Under the pieces are notes generated by a model. That model had not been told where the DNA came from and ran no database searches. It worked only from the letters and a program-made list of their open reading frames with translations. The translations under genes and the position numbers were made by a program. From Defluviitaleaceae bacterium (GTDB taxonomy: Bacteria; Bacillota; Clostridia; Lachnospirales; WQUN01), in assembly GCA_009788055.1 (NCBI GenBank), contig WQSG01000001.1, forward strand, positions 64,461 to 128,460: DNA of 64,000 nt, written 5' to 3'. Positions 43,375 through 52,080 of this stretch are shown piece by piece. How positions within the stretch are numbered: position 1 is the first letter of the stretch; every line of letters starts with the position of its first letter.

Positions 43375-44145
43375 ATGTTGGACTTTATCTCCGAAGAAAA
43401 TTTCCACAAGCACGTTGCGGCAACGATTCAAAACTACGGCGACAAGCTGGAGTCCTTCGACCTTAAAAAATTCAACAAAAATATAATAGACCCCGTGAAA
43501 TTAATTTTTGATAAAACCGTCTACGGTTTCACTTGGGAAGAAATTGTTAAAAACGAAATTTTCCGCCAGCGCGATAAATCCAATAACAATGACATCGGGT
43601 ATTTTCATCAGCGGATTTTCCAATATATTAAAAATTGCAAAGTGCCGCCAAACGGCTGGGACGTTATTTTTGAAAAGCCCGACATTTGCGTTGCAGACGA
43701 TGTTAATGTCAGCCGCGTTTTCATTGAGATGAAAAACAAGCACAATACCATGAACTCGTCTGCATCAGGCAAAACATATATAAAAATGCAATCGCAACTT
43801 TTAAGCGATGACGATTGCGCTTGCTTGCTTGTTGAAGTAATAGCGAAAAATTCGCAAAACATACCTTGGACAGTAAGCGTTGACGGGCAAAAGAAAAAGC
43901 ACCGCAATATCCGCAGGGTAAGCATAGATAAATTTTACGAACTTGTAACGGGGCAAGAAGACGCGTTCTACCAAATGTGTATGCATTTGCCCGCGACAAT
44001 TGAAAAAGTGGTGTCGGGCGCGGCGGAAATTGCCGTTCCGCACGACAGCGCGTTGGACGAACTAAACGAAATAGCGCAAGCAAAAGGCGGTTCGTTTTCG
44101 CTTGCATTATACTTATTAGGGTTTGGAAGTTATGGGGGATTTTAA
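43375..44145 (+). CDS. Eco47II/Sau96I-type restriction endonuclease
   Basis: A protein of 256 residues resembling the Eco47II family (type II nucleases cutting GGNCC). It contains FNKNIIDPVKLIFDKTVYGF near the start, NDIGYFHQRIFQYI, the probable catalytic region GWDVIFEKPDIC-x(n)-VFIEMKNKHNTMN with a PD-(D/E)xK-like D...E-x-K arrangement, and SGKTYIKMQSQLL. It begins at the base after the methyltransferase stop, so methylase is always made first. Spo0J follows 18 bases later on the same strand. The gene is intact. Confidence 0.88.
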   Translation: MLDFISEENFHKHVAATIQNYGDKLESFDLKKFNKNIIDPVKLIFDKTVYGFTWEEIVKNEIFRQRDKSNNNDIGYFHQRIFQYIKNCKVPPNGWDVIFEKPDICVADDVNVSRVFIEMKNKHNTMNSSASGKTYIKMQSQLLSDDDCACLLVEVIAKNSQNIPWTVSVDGQKKKHRNIRRVSIDKFYELVTGQEDAFYQMCMHLPATIEKVVSGAAEIAVPHDSALDELNEIAQAKGGSFSLALYLLGFGSYGGF

Positions 44146-44163
44146 ACGCAGAGGAGCATTCAT

Positions 44164-45081
44164 ATGGCGAAATCAGGTTTAGGTAAGGGGCTAGGGGCAT
44201 TAATAAGCGGGGTGCAGTCTGCGGCGGTTGCGGAAAGCACGGCGGCGTCTGCAACTCAAGCGGCGGAAAGCGGAGAGGTTTTGGGTGGCGTTCTCACGGT
44301 GGATATCCGAAAGGTAGAGCCGAACCCAACACAGCCGCGCCAATTTTTCGATGAAGAGACTTTGGACGAACTTGCGGAGTCTATGAAAACATTTGGCATT
44401 GTCCAGCCGCTGTTGGTAACCGAGGACAATGGCAATTACACAATTATCGCGGGCGAACGCCGTTATCGTGCGGCGCGTAAAGCACAGCTTACGGAGATTC
44501 CGGTAATTGTAAAAGATTATACGGAAATGGAAATTTTACAAGTCGCGCTGTTGGAAAACATCCAGCGGCAAGATTTGACTTCTATAGAAGAAGCCGCGTG
44601 TTACAAACGGCTGATGGAAGACTTTTTCTTTTCGCCTGATGATATTGCGGTGAAGCTTGGGAAAAGTAAACACGCTGTAATTTCGGCATTACATTTGCTG
44701 GAGCTTACGCCACGCGCCCAAGAACTTGCCGCCGAAGGCAAGCTAACAGCCAGCCACGCCAAAGTGCTTTTAAATGTGGAGGACGAAGAACTGCAAGCCG
44801 TCTGTGCGGAAAAAATCGCAGAGACTTCCCTGAGCGTTCGCGAATCCGAAACGATGATTGCCGCCGCGCTTAAAGCCGCCGCAAAAAAAGACACTCCCGC
44901 CGTGAAAGATGAGCCTGACGAAAATGCCGAAAAAGCATATCGCCGCGCCGAAACCGAATTAAAACACGTACTTGGTTCGCAGGTTCACATCGTGCCCGGG
45001 AAAAAGAAAAGTAAAATCGAAATAGAATACTATTCCGCCGAGGATTTAGAGCGTTTACTCGCACTTTTCCGTAAGTTGTAG
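44164..45081 (+). CDS. spo0J: Chromosome partition protein Spo0J (ParB)
   Basis: A protein of 305 residues. It opens with SGLGKGLGALISG, then the ParB N-terminal CTPase domain VDIRKVEPNPTQPRQFFDEE and IIAGERRYRAARKAQLTEIP, including the GERRxRA motif, LENIQRQDLTSIEEAACYKR, and a helix-turn-helix (DDIAVKLGKSKHAVISALHL). The C-terminal dimer domain is around KKKSKIEIEYYSAEDLERLL. AGAGGAG precedes the ATG. It is separated from soj by the restriction-modification genes. I saw no consensus parS site in the window. Confidence 0.96.
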   Translation: MAKSGLGKGLGALISGVQSAAVAESTAASATQAAESGEVLGGVLTVDIRKVEPNPTQPRQFFDEETLDELAESMKTFGIVQPLLVTEDNGNYTIIAGERRYRAARKAQLTEIPVIVKDYTEMEILQVALLENIQRQDLTSIEEAACYKRLMEDFFFSPDDIAVKLGKSKHAVISALHLLELTPRAQELAAEGKLTASHAKVLLNVEDEELQAVCAEKIAETSLSVRESETMIAAALKAAAKKDTPAVKDEPDENAEKAYRRAETELKHVLGSQVHIVPGKKKSKIEIEYYSAEDLERLLALFRKL

Positions 45082-45101
45082 CACGCCCAAACGGCGGCTG
45101 C

Positions 45102-45167
45102 TTTACATATTATTTACATTCCCATTACACAAAACTGGTATTTTACATTTGCCCGTTTGGCTAGAAT
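45102..45167 (+). promoter_or_regulatory. Pho-box repeats and promoter of the pst-pho operon
   Basis: TTTACA (45102), TTTACA (45113) and ATTACA (45124) recur at exactly 11-base steps, the PhoP-box arrangement. A further TTTACA (45142) sits at the -35 distance from TAGAAT at 45162-45167. PstS starts 52 bases downstream. The regulator pair encoded in the same operon would close an autoregulatory loop. Confidence 0.7.
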
Positions 45168-45219
45168 GCGCATATTAAAGCGTTGTAAACAAAACGTTAA
45201 AAAACGGGAGGAATTTAAA

Positions 45220-46191
45220 ATGAAAAGAAAAGGACTTTTATTTGTTCTTGTTGTTGCAATGGTTGCGATTTTCGCGGCTTGCGGCGGGGCAAACCAACCT
45301 GCACCTGTAGCACCGCCCGCAGTACCTGCGGCAAACGACCCCGCACCACCTGCGCAAAACCAAGCGGAAGACCCCGCACCACCCGCGCAGGCAGAAGCAC
45401 CTGAGATTGAAGTGGGCGTACCGACAGGCGCGATTCACGTAATCACACGCGAAGCGGGAAGCGGAACACGCGACGCTTTCGTGGAAATCACAGGCATCCA
45501 CTATGACGGCGAAGACCGTACATGGGAAGAGGCAGTTGTTCAAACAGGAACGGGCGCGGTTATCTCTGCAATTTCGGAAAACCCCGCGTCTATGGGATAT
45601 ATCTCCCTCGGTGCAATGCGTGAGGGCATTCGCGCACTTCCTGTAAACGGTGTTGAAGCTACTGCGGCTAACATAATTGCAGGAACATATCCGTTGTTCC
45701 GTAGCTTTTACTTGGCTGTTCCCCAAGACGCAAACGACTTGTCTCGTGACTTTATCAGATTCATTGAAAGCCAAGAAGGGCAAGCAATTATCGCCGACCG
45801 CAACTATATTGCAACAGTTGAAAATCCACAGCCATATGAGCCGGGCGGGTTCTTCGGTTCGTTGGAAATTGAAGGCTCTACATCTGTAGCACCTTTGATG
45901 AATGCTCTTGCATCTGCATATGAAGTAATCAACAGCGGCGTAACAATCGACGTACACTCCACAGGCAGTGGCGCAGGTATCACCGCCGCAATCGACGGAC
46001 GCGTAGACTTCGGTATGTCTTCCCGTTCACTTCGCGAAGGCGAACTTGCACAAGTAAACAGCGTTACCATGGCGCATGACGGCATTGCGGTAATCGTAAA
46101 CCCGTCAAACGCTTTGCCCTCTGTTACCGTAGACGAAATCCGTCAAGTTTTCATGGGCGAACTTTTCCGCTGGCAAGACATTGAACAATAA
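45220..46191 (+). CDS. pstS: Phosphate-binding lipoprotein PstS, apparently circularly permuted
   Basis: A protein of 323 residues: lipoprotein signal with Cys21, Ala/Pro-rich linker (27-65), then two halves of a phosphate-binding protein. Residues 71-200 (AIHVITREAGSGTRDAFVEI, GAVISAISENPASMGYISLG, SRDFIRFIESQEGQAIIADR) are what is normally the C-terminal half. Residues 215-323 (LEIEGSTSVAPLMNALASAY, STGSGAGITAAIDG, VDFGMSSRSL, AHDGIAVIVNPSN, IRQVFMGELFRWQDI) are what is normally the N-terminal half. Both phosphate-contact loops are present. GGGAGGA precedes the ATG. It is the first gene of the operon, behind Pho-box repeats. Confidence 0.88.
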   Translation: MKRKGLLFVLVVAMVAIFAACGGANQPAPVAPPAVPAANDPAPPAQNQAEDPAPPAQAEAPEIEVGVPTGAIHVITREAGSGTRDAFVEITGIHYDGEDRTWEEAVVQTGTGAVISAISENPASMGYISLGAMREGIRALPVNGVEATAANIIAGTYPLFRSFYLAVPQDANDLSRDFIRFIESQEGQAIIADRNYIATVENPQPYEPGGFFGSLEIEGSTSVAPLMNALASAYEVINSGVTIDVHSTGSGAGITAAIDGRVDFGMSSRSLREGELAQVNSVTMAHDGIAVIVNPSNALPSVTVDEIRQVFMGELFRWQDIEQ

Positions 46192-46228
46192 GATAGTAGT
46201 TTAAAAAAATATGTAGGGGGATTCCACC

Positions 46229-47122
46229 ATGATGGCGAAATTTATGGAATCGTTTATGGCAAAAGTGTTCTTCGTGTGTGCGTGCGTTAGCGTACTGGCT
46301 ATATCTGTTATTGCGATATTCTTGTTCTCAGGTGGAATCCCCGCTATTCTCGAGATTGGAGTAGGTGACTTCTTTCTCGGTCAAAGATGGCGGCCGGGTG
46401 ATACCCCTGCCGAATTTGGTGTACTGCCCATGATTATGGGTAGTATATACATAACACTGGGGGCTATTGTCATCGGTGTTCCTATCGGGGTTTTTACCGC
46501 AGTTTATTTGGCTTATATGTGTCCCAGAAGAATTTACGGTTTGGTTAAACCGGTTGTTAATCTGTTGGCAGGTATTCCTTCTGTAGTGTACGGGTTTTTC
46601 GGGATGGTTGTAATCATACCGCTTCTGCGTCCGCTTGCGGAAAGGGTAGACGTGATAGGTATTCCGACGGGTGACAGTATTTTGGCGGCGTCCATTCTTC
46701 TCGGCATAATGATTTTGCCTGTTGTAATAGGTATTTCGGAAAGTTCGCTTCGTGCCGTGCCGAGTCATTATTTTGAAGCCGCGTTGGCACTTGGCGCAAG
46801 CAAAACAAGAAGCGTGCTGTGCGTAATCGTGCCTGCGGCAAAAAGCGGAATTTTGGCGGCGGTTGTACTTGGAGTAGGCCGCGCCGTCGGCGAAACAATG
46901 GCGGTGAACATGGTTGCGGGTAATCAGCCCAGAATGCCAGTTCATATGTTGCGTGGTGCGCGTTCCCTTACGGCGAATATCGTAATGGAAATGGCATACG
47001 CCCCCGGCCGCCCCGACAGCTTGCACCGTGATGCACTAATCGGCTCGGGCGTTGTGCTTCTGTTGTTCGTACTTGCAATTAATATGGCGTTTGTGTTCCT
47101 TGTACGTAAGAAAGGGGTGTAG
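46229..47122 (+). CDS. pstC: Phosphate ABC transporter permease PstC
   Basis: A membrane protein of 297 residues with six transmembrane helices. Features include a short periplasmic region (WRPGDTPAEFGVLPMIMGSI), GVPIGVFTAVYLAYMCPRRI, KPVVNLLAGIPSVVYGFFGM and the EAA loop HYFEAALALGASKTRSVLCVIV, followed by GVGRAVGETMAV. It forms the channel with PstA. Two ATGs are adjacent at 46229; GGGGG lies about eight bases upstream. Pairs with pstA, two bases downstream. Confidence 0.95.
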   Translation: MMAKFMESFMAKVFFVCACVSVLAISVIAIFLFSGGIPAILEIGVGDFFLGQRWRPGDTPAEFGVLPMIMGSIYITLGAIVIGVPIGVFTAVYLAYMCPRRIYGLVKPVVNLLAGIPSVVYGFFGMVVIIPLLRPLAERVDVIGIPTGDSILAASILLGIMILPVVIGISESSLRAVPSHYFEAALALGASKTRSVLCVIVPAAKSGILAAVVLGVGRAVGETMAVNMVAGNQPRMPVHMLRGARSLTANIVMEMAYAPGRPDSLHRDALIGSGVVLLLFVLAINMAFVFLVRKKGV

Positions 47123-47124
47123 TT

Positions 47125-48057
47125 ATGGGTATGCTTGGAAATTTGGTAGTAGTTGCAGTTCTTCTTGCTTTGATTAAACCGGTAAGGTATGTGTACAATA
47201 ACTTTTTGCCGGAAAAAGTTTTGCACAAACTGGTTCGCTTCTGGGACAAAGTTTTTCTCGCAATCATATGGATTTTTGCGGGGATGACCGTTGCCGCGCT
47301 TGGGTTTATTATCTTCCATGTATTGTCTAACGGTTTGCCGCACCTTACAATTCCGGGGCTGTTCAGTTTTGACGCCCCGCCGGAAACAGTTACGCTAATC
47401 CCCGCAATAGTAAGTACGTTTATAATGGTCGCGCTGGTTTTGTTAATCGCCGTTCCTCTCGGGGTTTTAAGCGCGGTTTTCTTGGTAGAATACACCGGCG
47501 CGGGCAACAAGTTTGTTACAATAATCCGCTCTGCCGCAGAGGTTTTGGCGGGAATACCCTCCATTGTATACGGTCTTTTCGGGATGATGTTCTTCCGCGT
47601 TTTCCTCGGTCTTGGCATGAGCGTTCTCTCGGGTACACTAACCATGAGTATAATGATGCTTCCCCTGATAATGCGTACCACGGAAGAAGCTTTAAAGGCT
47701 GTTCCAATGACCTACCGCGAAGCCTCTTTCGCACTTGGCGCAGGCAAACTACGCACCGTTTTCCGCATAGTTTTGCCCAGTGCAATACCCGGTATTCTTG
47801 CAGGCGTAATCCTTGCCATCGGTCGTGTTGTGGGCGAAAGTGCCGCACTCATTTTCACCGCGGGCGCACTCCTTGAGCCGCGTATTCCATCAGGTCTTTT
47901 CGATACCGCCAGCACACTAACAGTTCATATGTGGCAGCTTTCCAACTACGGCCGCTTCATGAACGAAACCTACGCCGCCGCCGTTGTCCTCTTGATAATC
48001 GTATTGCTTTTGAACGCACTGTCTGCGTTCATAGCACGGAAATTTAGTAAGGTTTAA
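47125..48057 (+). CDS. pstA: Phosphate ABC transporter permease PstA
   Basis: A membrane protein of 310 residues, six transmembrane helices, with an extra N-terminal hydrophobic segment (about 5-20). It shows LIPAIVSTFIMVALVLLIAV, GVLSAVFLVEYTGAGNKFVT, SAAEVLAGIPSIVYGLFGMM and the EAA loop TYREASFALGAGKLRTVFRI, then GRVVGESAALIFTAG. It follows pstC by two bases with AAGAAAGGGG as ribosome site. A 154-bp hairpin repeat separates it from pstB. Confidence 0.95.
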   Translation: MGMLGNLVVVAVLLALIKPVRYVYNNFLPEKVLHKLVRFWDKVFLAIIWIFAGMTVAALGFIIFHVLSNGLPHLTIPGLFSFDAPPETVTLIPAIVSTFIMVALVLLIAVPLGVLSAVFLVEYTGAGNKFVTIIRSAAEVLAGIPSIVYGLFGMMFFRVFLGLGMSVLSGTLTMSIMMLPLIMRTTEEALKAVPMTYREASFALGAGKLRTVFRIVLPSAIPGILAGVILAIGRVVGESAALIFTAGALLEPRIPSGLFDTASTLTVHMWQLSNYGRFMNETYAAAVVLLIIVLLLNALSAFIARKFSKV

Positions 48058-48211
48058 GTTCTCGGGGCGACGCCCCGAACCCCACGAACTTTTTTGAAAA
48101 AAAGTTCGACAAAAAACTTTAACTTGAAAACCGCATTCGCGGTTTTCAGAGATAGGGTCAAGGGATGAAATCCCTTGTGGGGGTATTGGGGGCGACGCCC
48201 CCAAGGTCTTT
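48058..48211. repeat. Composite hairpin repeat, copy D, inside the pst operon
   Basis: Five hairpins in a row: CGGGGCGACGCCCCG, CGAACTTTTTT/AAAAAAGTTCG, GAAAACCGC/GCGGTTTTC, CAAGGG/CCCTTG and TGGGGGCGACGCCCCCA, ending GGTCTTT. It is the most complete short form of the family and starts at the base after the pstA stop. Confidence 0.8.
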
Positions 48212-48248
48212 CTCTTGATAAATTGTTAAAAAAATTCGGAGGTGGAAT

Positions 48249-49010
48249 ATGACAGGTAATATTGATATCAGCGTAAAGGATTGCAATTTGTGGTATACTA
48301 ACTTTCAAGCGCTGAAGGATATTAGTATGGAAATTGAAGAGCAAAAGGTGACAGCGTTTATCGGGCCGTCGGGTTGCGGAAAATCTACGTTTATACGGAT
48401 TTTCAACAGGATGAACGACTTGATTGAGGGCTGTAAAATCACGGGCGAGATTACCATTGGCGGCAAGGATATCTATGCGAAAGAAACGGACGTTACGGTG
48501 CTTAGAAAAAATGTTGGTATGATTTTTCAAAAGCCTAACCCGTTTCCCATGAGTATTTATGATAATGTTGCGTTCGGGCCGCGCACGGCAGGCATTAAGA
48601 AAAAGACGGTGCTTGACGAAATGGTAGAGCGGTCGATAAAACAGGCGGGGCTTTGGAATGAGGTTTCCGACAGGCTTAAGAAGAGTGCCCTTGGGCTTTC
48701 GGGCGGTCAGCAGCAACGGCTATGTATTGCCCGCGCACTTGCCGCCGAGCCGAAAATTCTTCTTATGGACGAACCGACAAGTGCGCTGGATCCAATTTCC
48801 ACAGGCACGATTGAGGACTTGGTAAGCGAGCTGAAAAACCACTTTACGATAGTAATTGTAACGCACAATATGCAACAGGCAACACGGATTTCAGATAAGA
48901 CGGCGTTTTTCCTCCTTGGCGAAGTTGTGGAATACGACGAGACGACCAAAATCTTCACCAACCCCACAGACAAACGCACCGAAAATTATATTACCGGCAG
49001 GTTCGGTTGA
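48249..49010 (+). CDS. pstB: Phosphate ABC transporter ATPase PstB
   Basis: A protein of 253 residues: [20 protein letters not shown] at the start, Walker [11 protein letters not shown]-loop [20 protein letters not shown] (diagnostic of PstB), signature [16 protein letters not shown], Walker [14 protein letters not shown] and switch His in [17 protein letters not shown]. It powers phosphate import through PstCA. AGGTGG precedes the ATG. It is 191 bases after pstA because of the repeat, and lies 17 bases before phoU. Confidence 0.97.
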   Translation: MTGNIDISVKDCNLWYTNFQALKDISMEIEEQKVTAFIGPSGCGKSTFIRIFNRMNDLIEGCKITGEITIGGKDIYAKETDVTVLRKNVGMIFQKPNPFPMSIYDNVAFGPRTAGIKKKTVLDEMVERSIKQAGLWNEVSDRLKKSALGLSGGQQQRLCIARALAAEPKILLMDEPTSALDPISTGTIEDLVSELKNHFTIVIVTHNMQQATRISDKTAFFLLGEVVEYDETTKIFTNPTDKRTENYITGRFG

Positions 49011-49027
49011 TACAGGAGGAATTTTTT

Positions 49028-49690
49028 ATGCCAAGACGCGCAAACTATGAAAAAGAATTGCAGGATATTTTTGATAAGTTGGTTATCATGTGCCGCACAA
49101 TAGAATCGGCGATTGAAAAATGTGTTACCGCGCTGGTGGAACGTAAATTTGAGCTGGCAGCCGATGTTTACGAAGAGGATAAGGTAATCGACAGGTTGGA
49201 ACGCGAAATAGAGCAAGCCTGTCTGCGGCTTTTTGTAATGGAACAGCCCATGGCAAGCGACTTCCGCGAGGTATCTGCCGCGCTTAAAATGATTACGGAT
49301 TTGGAACGCATAGGCGACCAAAGCTGTGACATTATGGATATCGCAACGCAATTTAAAGACGATAAATACGCAAGTAACCTTGACAATATCCGCCAAATGG
49401 CAATAATTGTTATACAGATGGTGAAGGACGGGGTGCAATCGTATATCAACCGCGACCTTGAACTTGCAAAATCTGTGGACGAAACCGACGACAAAGTTGA
49501 CGAACTCTTCCAGAAAGCAACGGATGAACTGGTTGTGCAAATGAAACAAGAACCCGACAGTGCGAAACAATGCGTACGGCTTCTTATGATTGCAAAATAT
49601 TTCGAGCGTATTGGCGACCACGCCGTAAACGTAGGCGAGTGGGTAGAGTACGCTATCACAGGCAACCACCCCAAAAATGTAAATTTGTAA
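49028..49690 (+). CDS. phoU: Phosphate signalling protein PhoU
   Basis: A helical protein of 220 residues made of two three-helix PhoU repeats. Metal-binding motifs read EEDKVIDRLEREIEQ and DETDDKVDELFQKA; LRLLMIAKYFERIGDHAVNV-like sequence closes the second repeat, and ITDLERIGDQSCDIMDIATQ the first. PhoU links Pst transport to the PhoR kinase. The ATG at 49028 follows AGGAGG; the in-frame start at 49007 overlaps pstB and lacks its own site. Confidence 0.95.
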   Translation: MPRRANYEKELQDIFDKLVIMCRTIESAIEKCVTALVERKFELAADVYEEDKVIDRLEREIEQACLRLFVMEQPMASDFREVSAALKMITDLERIGDQSCDIMDIATQFKDDKYASNLDNIRQMAIIVIQMVKDGVQSYINRDLELAKSVDETDDKVDELFQKATDELVVQMKQEPDSAKQCVRLLMIAKYFERIGDHAVNVGEWVEYAITGNHPKNVNL

Positions 49691-49702
49691 GGATGGATTC
49701 CT

Positions 49703-50380
49703 ATGCGAAAAATCGTTTACGCGGTGGAGGATGATTCTGCCATACGCGAGCTTTACACGTACACCCTTGAAAATGATTTCGACTGCGCGTGTTTTGAAAG
49801 CGGCGAATTGTTCTTCAATGCTGTATCAAAACGTAAGCCCGATATTGTTTTGCTGGACGTTATGTTGCCGGGCGAGGACGGTTTTGCAATTCTGTCCGCG
49901 CTCAAGTGTGAACGGGAAACCAAAGATATTCCCGTGATTATGATTAGCGCGAAGGGCGACGAAATTTCCAAAGTAAAGGGGCTTAACATAGGCGCGGAGG
50001 ACTACATATCCAAGCCCTTCGGCGTTTTGGAGCTTGTAGCGCGTATCAAAGCGAATTTGAGAAAAAGCAAAGCGGAAACGCAGGCGGAAAAAATCACTTA
50101 CAAGGATATAGTCATAGATTCCGAAAAACACGCAATCAACGTCAACGGCAAAAATATCCAAACAACGCTGAAAGAATATAACCTTCTGTCGTTTTTGTGC
50201 AAACACGCCGACAAAGTTCAGTCCCGCGAAATAATTTTCCACGAAGTTTGGGGCGACGATTTCATAGGCGAAACACGCACACTTGACATTCACATAAAGG
50301 AACTGCGGAAAAAACTTGTTGCATCTGAAAGCGAAACGGCAATTAAAACTATAAGAGGCGTAGGTTATATGCTTGCGTGA
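49703..50380 (+). CDS. Phosphate response regulator, OmpR family (PhoB/PhoP)
   Basis: A protein of 225 residues. The receiver domain has acidic residues EDD (9-11), phospho-acceptor Asp52 in VLLDVMLPGEDG, and Lys in ISKPFG. A winged-helix DNA-binding domain follows from about 125, with KEYNLLSFLCKHADKVQSRE, VWGDDFIGETRTLDIHIKEL and IRGVGYML. It is the expected reader of the TTTACA repeats at 45102-45147. It is 12 bases after phoU and 21 before the kinase gene. Confidence 0.93.
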   Translation: MRKIVYAVEDDSAIRELYTYTLENDFDCACFESGELFFNAVSKRKPDIVLLDVMLPGEDGFAILSALKCERETKDIPVIMISAKGDEISKVKGLNIGAEDYISKPFGVLELVARIKANLRKSKAETQAEKITYKDIVIDSEKHAINVNGKNIQTTLKEYNLLSFLCKHADKVQSREIIFHEVWGDDFIGETRTLDIHIKELRKKLVASESETAIKTIRGVGYMLA

Positions 50381-50401
50381 ATTTAAGGGAGGGCACTTGA
50401 C

Positions 50402-52078
50402 ATGAAGCAGAGACTGTTTATCTACACAACGCTGATAATTCTTGCGGGGCTGTTGGCTTTTCTTGGAGTTTCGGTATTCACAATGGACCGTAATAATTTA
50501 AGCTTGGGTAAAAATACGGTGGTGGAAATTACAAGAATTATCGCGGGGCTTTACGCAGAAGGGGAAGACCTTGACGCGCTGGTAAGCGTTGGCAGAGACA
50601 CACGCATTACCATAATTTCGTCGGAGGGTGTGGTGCTTGCAGACAGCCGCCCATACGAAGGCGCAGTAGGCCAAACCCGCTTAGACCGTCCGGAAATTGA
50701 AGCGGCGGCACGTGGTACGCCAATGGTTAGCGTTCGGCATTCCACCACGCACAACATAGACTTCATTTACTACGCATTGCAAGTTCCTACAGGTGACGGT
50801 CATATTTTCATCCGTGCGGCAAAACCCGTTGCGCAAGTTGATGTCTATTTGCGCCAGTCAGTTCCGTGGCTGTTTGTAACTCTCTTGATACTTGCGGTGA
50901 TTTGTTTCTTCGTGGTTCGCAATGTTGCAAACCGCACTATAGAGCCGTTTAATTCTATCGAAAATAATTTGCGGCTTCTTGCGCAGGGCGATTATAAGCC
51001 CAATCCAATTGCGCACAGTTACTACGAAATTGACAAAATTACCAAGGAAATTGACGGCATTTCGTCTTTGTTGCAGGAGAACTATAACGCGTTGAAAGGC
51101 GAAAAAAATAAGCTGACCTATATTCTAAATAGTATCGGCAGCGGACTCTTCGTTGTAGACGAAAAATTGAATTTGACGCTGGTGAATATCGCCGCAGGTA
51201 GTATTTTCAGCGCGTCCCCTGATGTCACGGGCAAAAAATTAAACTATCTTGTGCCCGATAACACCCTCGTGGACTTGATTACCGACTGCGTAAAATCTGC
51301 GCGGAACACACTTTTTGAATTCGACTTTGAAGGCAAAATCTACTTGGTAACGCTGAAGTGGTTGCCCGATACGGATTTAACCATGGTTGCCCTCGCAGAT
51401 ATCACCGAAAGCCGCGAAAGCGCGAAACGCCGCGAAGAATTTTTCGCAAACGCGTCCCACGAACTAAAAACGCCGCTTACCGCAATCCGTGGCTTTAACG
51501 AACTTGCCGACACCGAAAACAAAGACGAGAATCTGAAAAAATATATCGACGGCATTTCCCGTGAGACGAACCGCATGATGTCGCTAATCAGCGATATGTT
51601 AAAACTGTCAGAACTGGAAAACACGGACGAAAAGAACCCTGCACCCGTTTCGCTTGACGCAGTAATAAACGAGGTAAAGGAAACCTGTATGCCCGTAATC
51701 AACGAAAAATCCATCATCTTCGAGGTTCAAGGCAATGCAAAGGTTCTGTCCGAGCCGAAGCATATGTATGAAATCGTAAAAAATCTTATCGAAAACGCAA
51801 TCCGTTACAATTCCGAGGGCGGCAAAGTTACCGTGAAGATTGAAGAGCGTAACAAGTCCATCCAGCTTTCCGTCACAGACAACGGCATCGGCATCTCTCC
51901 CGCAGAACAAGCCAAAATCTTTGAACGCTTCTACCGCGTGGAAAAAAGCCGCTCCGCAGAAGGCGGCGGAACAGGCCTTGGTCTTGCAATAGTAAAACAC
52001 ATCTGCGCCCTTTACAACTGGAAACTCTCACTAAAAAGCAAACTGGGCGTTGGCACTACTGTTACTGTGGAGTTTTAG
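50402..52078 (+). CDS. phoR: Phosphate-sensing histidine kinase PhoR
   Basis: A kinase of 558 residues: transmembrane helices at about 6-27 and 153-174, an extracytoplasmic domain between them, HAMP (about 175-228), a PAS domain (about 235-335, GLFVVDEKLNLTLVNIAAGS), HisKA with phospho-acceptor His353 in NASHELKTPL, and an ATPase domain with N box NLIENAIRYN, DNGIGI and GGTGLGLAIVKH. The full extracytoplasmic domain matches the longer Bacillus-type PhoR. GGGAGGG lies before the ATG. It is the last gene of the operon and ends two bases before a repeat with a terminator. Confidence 0.94.
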   Translation: MKQRLFIYTTLIILAGLLAFLGVSVFTMDRNNLSLGKNTVVEITRIIAGLYAEGEDLDALVSVGRDTRITIISSEGVVLADSRPYEGAVGQTRLDRPEIEAAARGTPMVSVRHSTTHNIDFIYYALQVPTGDGHIFIRAAKPVAQVDVYLRQSVPWLFVTLLILAVICFFVVRNVANRTIEPFNSIENNLRLLAQGDYKPNPIAHSYYEIDKITKEIDGISSLLQENYNALKGEKNKLTYILNSIGSGLFVVDEKLNLTLVNIAAGSIFSASPDVTGKKLNYLVPDNTLVDLITDCVKSARNTLFEFDFEGKIYLVTLKWLPDTDLTMVALADITESRESAKRREEFFANASHELKTPLTAIRGFNELADTENKDENLKKYIDGISRETNRMMSLISDMLKLSELENTDEKNPAPVSLDAVINEVKETCMPVINEKSIIFEVQGNAKVLSEPKHMYEIVKNLIENAIRYNSEGGKVTVKIEERNKSIQLSVTDNGIGISPAEQAKIFERFYRVEKSRSAEGGGTGLGLAIVKHICALYNWKLSLKSKLGVGTTVTVEF

Positions 52079-52080
52079 GG

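Noticed and set aside
42373..44145. Avoidance of GGNCC in the window as support for an active restriction system
   Set aside because: GGNCC sites are present, for example GGGCCC near 24255 and in the 41115 region. I could not count them against expectation, so no claim of avoidance is made.
41576..45081. parS sites near soj and spo0J
   Set aside because: No 16-bp palindrome of the TGTTTCACGTGAAACA type was found by eye in this region; a systematic search was not possible.
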